The notes below the pieces were generated by a model that was not told the DNA's origin, ran no database searches, and saw only the letters and a program-made list of their open reading frames with translations. Below are positions 5,882-6,575 of a stretch of DNA of 6,575 nucleotides, one piece after another; position 1 is the first letter of the stretch; the number at the start of each line of letters is the position of its first letter. Source of the stretch: BPIH01 sp042408535 (GTDB lineage: Bacteria; Chloroflexota; Limnocylindria; Limnocylindrales; CSP1-4); assembly GCA_042408535.1 (NCBI GenBank), contig JBHORA010000104.1, forward strand, positions 1 through 6,575. The letters are read 5' to 3'. Both the position numbers and the translations under genes were made by a program.

Positions 5882-6343
5882 TCAGGCGATGGCCGGTTCG
5901 GCGGTTTCGGCGACGGCCTCGGCAGCCTCGGCGACTTCGCAGATCCCGGGCCCGACGGCCGCCTCGGCCTTCGCCGCCCGCTCCGCGTCGAGGGCAGCCT
6001 TGAGCTCCGGATAGGCCTCCGAGAGACAGCACGGACAGCTCTCGTACCAGCGTCGGATCCCCTCGTCGATGACCGGAAGGTCCGTGGAACCGGCCTGAGC
6101 GGCGACGGGCCCCGCGCCGACCGCTTCCGGCTCGTCCGCCCCCGGTGCATTCGACTGCGTCGCCTCGGCCTTCGCCGCGTAGAGGTCGGGCTCCTCCTCG
6201 AAGGCGCGTCGACAGCCCGGGCGGCAGAAGGCGTAGGTCCGACTCCGGTAGTCGACGGTGAGGCCTCCTGCCTCGGCCCTGGCAACGTCGACGACCATCC
6301 CGCAAACGGGGTCGACGACACGCTCGGGATGAGATCCGCTCAC
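5882..6343 (-). CDS. YHS-domain protein with C-terminal CPCC segment
   Basis: This 153-residue minus-strand protein begins with a YHS domain: DPVCGM (11-16), a strand pair with VDYRSRTYAFC, and CRPGCRRAF (40-48), giving cysteines 14, 40 and 44. YHS domains are metal-binding modules seen in metal transporters and metal-related enzymes. An Ala/Glu-rich linker (56-86) follows. Residues 89-125 form a second block with WYESCPCCLSEAYPELKAAL, cysteines at 103, 105 and 106. The last 28 residues are very Ala/Glu-rich (AEAAEAVAETAEPAIA) and probably helical or disordered. The start is GTG at 6343-6341, six bases after AAGGAGG, a strong ribosome-binding site. No signal peptide is visible, so it is probably cytoplasmic and may carry or sense a metal. 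I do not recognise the second block as a named domain. Confidence 0.85.
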   Translation of the reverse strand: MSGSHPERVVDPVCGMVVDVARAEAGGLTVDYRSRTYAFCRPGCRRAFEEEPDLYAAKAEATQSNAPGADEPEAVGAGPVAAQAGSTDLPVIDEGIRRWYESCPCCLSEAYPELKAALDAERAAKAEAAVGPGICEVAEAAEAVAETAEPAIA

Positions 6344-6449
6344 GCGCTTCCTCCTTCATTCAGGGGATCGTCGGCCTCTTCGTTTCAGATCGCGCCCCAG
6401 GCTGCCCCGGCCCGCCGAGGGCCGCGGTTGGGCGACCAGCATGCCGAGA

Positions 6450-6575
6450 TCCGTCGGCCACGCTCCTGGCGAGAGACCGGCTCCGTCGCCAGATCCTCAC
6501 CGCGGCCGAAGCCGTCTGGGAGCGAGCCACGGCCGAGGGGATCACGCCCCGCCTCGCCGCTCACGCCATCGCCGT
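6450..6575 (+). pseudogene. Possible 3' remnant of a Glu/Leu/Phe/Val dehydrogenase gene
   Basis: In frame 1, from about 6481 to the window end, the translation LRRQILTAAEAVWERATAEG then ITPRLAAHAIAV resembles the last helix region of amino-acid dehydrogenases of the glutamate dehydrogenase family, where A..AVW.RA...G...R.AA...AV is typical. Codons are strongly G/C-ending only from about 6450. The frame is open back to about 6259 but holds no ATG, GTG or TTG, and the upstream translation does not resemble the dehydrogenase. The family call rests on recall of the pattern and only about 32 residues. It could instead be a gene with an unusual start or a sequencing frameshift, with its remainder beyond the window. 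Confidence 0.3.

Noticed and set aside
1..6575. CRISPR arrays, insertion sequences, rRNA
   Set aside because: No regularly spaced repeats, transposase motifs with terminal inverted repeats, or rRNA-like stretches were seen.

Overview
The window is very GC-rich bacterial DNA. Third codon positions are almost always G or C and Arg, Ala, Asp and Val are abundant. The gene content (Crp/Fnr regulator, DUF427, YHS protein, thioredoxin-like lipoprotein) would fit an uncultured Chloroflexota or an actinobacterium-like lineage. That placement is inference from composition and gene style; no taxonomic marker is present.

Region 1 (about 216-4426, plus strand) looks like one operon with a redox theme. 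It runs: an unrecognised 45-residue protein, a TlpA-like thioredoxin lipoprotein with a CVNC active site, a stand-alone NAD(P)HX-epimerase (YjeF_N) domain protein, a Crp/Fnr regulator, a DUF427 protein and a class I flavoprotein disulfide reductase. The lipoprotein/epimerase and epimerase/regulator pairs each overlap by four bases (ATGA), and the regulator and DUF427 genes are four bases apart, so co-transcription and translational coupling are likely. Two enzymes lack family residues: the epimerase has Gly where NNGGDG has Asp, and the reductase has the CxxxxC pair but no C-terminal His-Glu dyad. The tail of an unidentified gene precedes the operon (1-72).

Region 2 (4427-4924) holds two hairpins with interchangeable arms, a tRNA-Thr(CGT) gene with encoded CCA, and a spacer with no convincing gene. 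The spacer ends in a good sigma-70-type promoter whose predicted start point is the A of the next ATG.

Region 3 (4925-5780) is a type II toxin-antitoxin-like pair. The antitoxin is an N-terminal ribbon-helix-helix-like segment joined to a DUF433 domain; the toxin is a DUF5615 PIN-like protein. They overlap by 17 bases. Two copies of a 10-base palindromic element, 11 bases apart, overlap the promoter -10 box and look like the autoregulatory operator.

Region 4 (5781-6575) has a minus-strand YHS-domain protein with an unusual C-terminal CPCC segment. At the window edge is a plus-strand segment resembling the extreme C-terminus of Glu/Leu/Phe/Val dehydrogenases, with no usable start codon in its frame inside the window; it may be a gene remnant.
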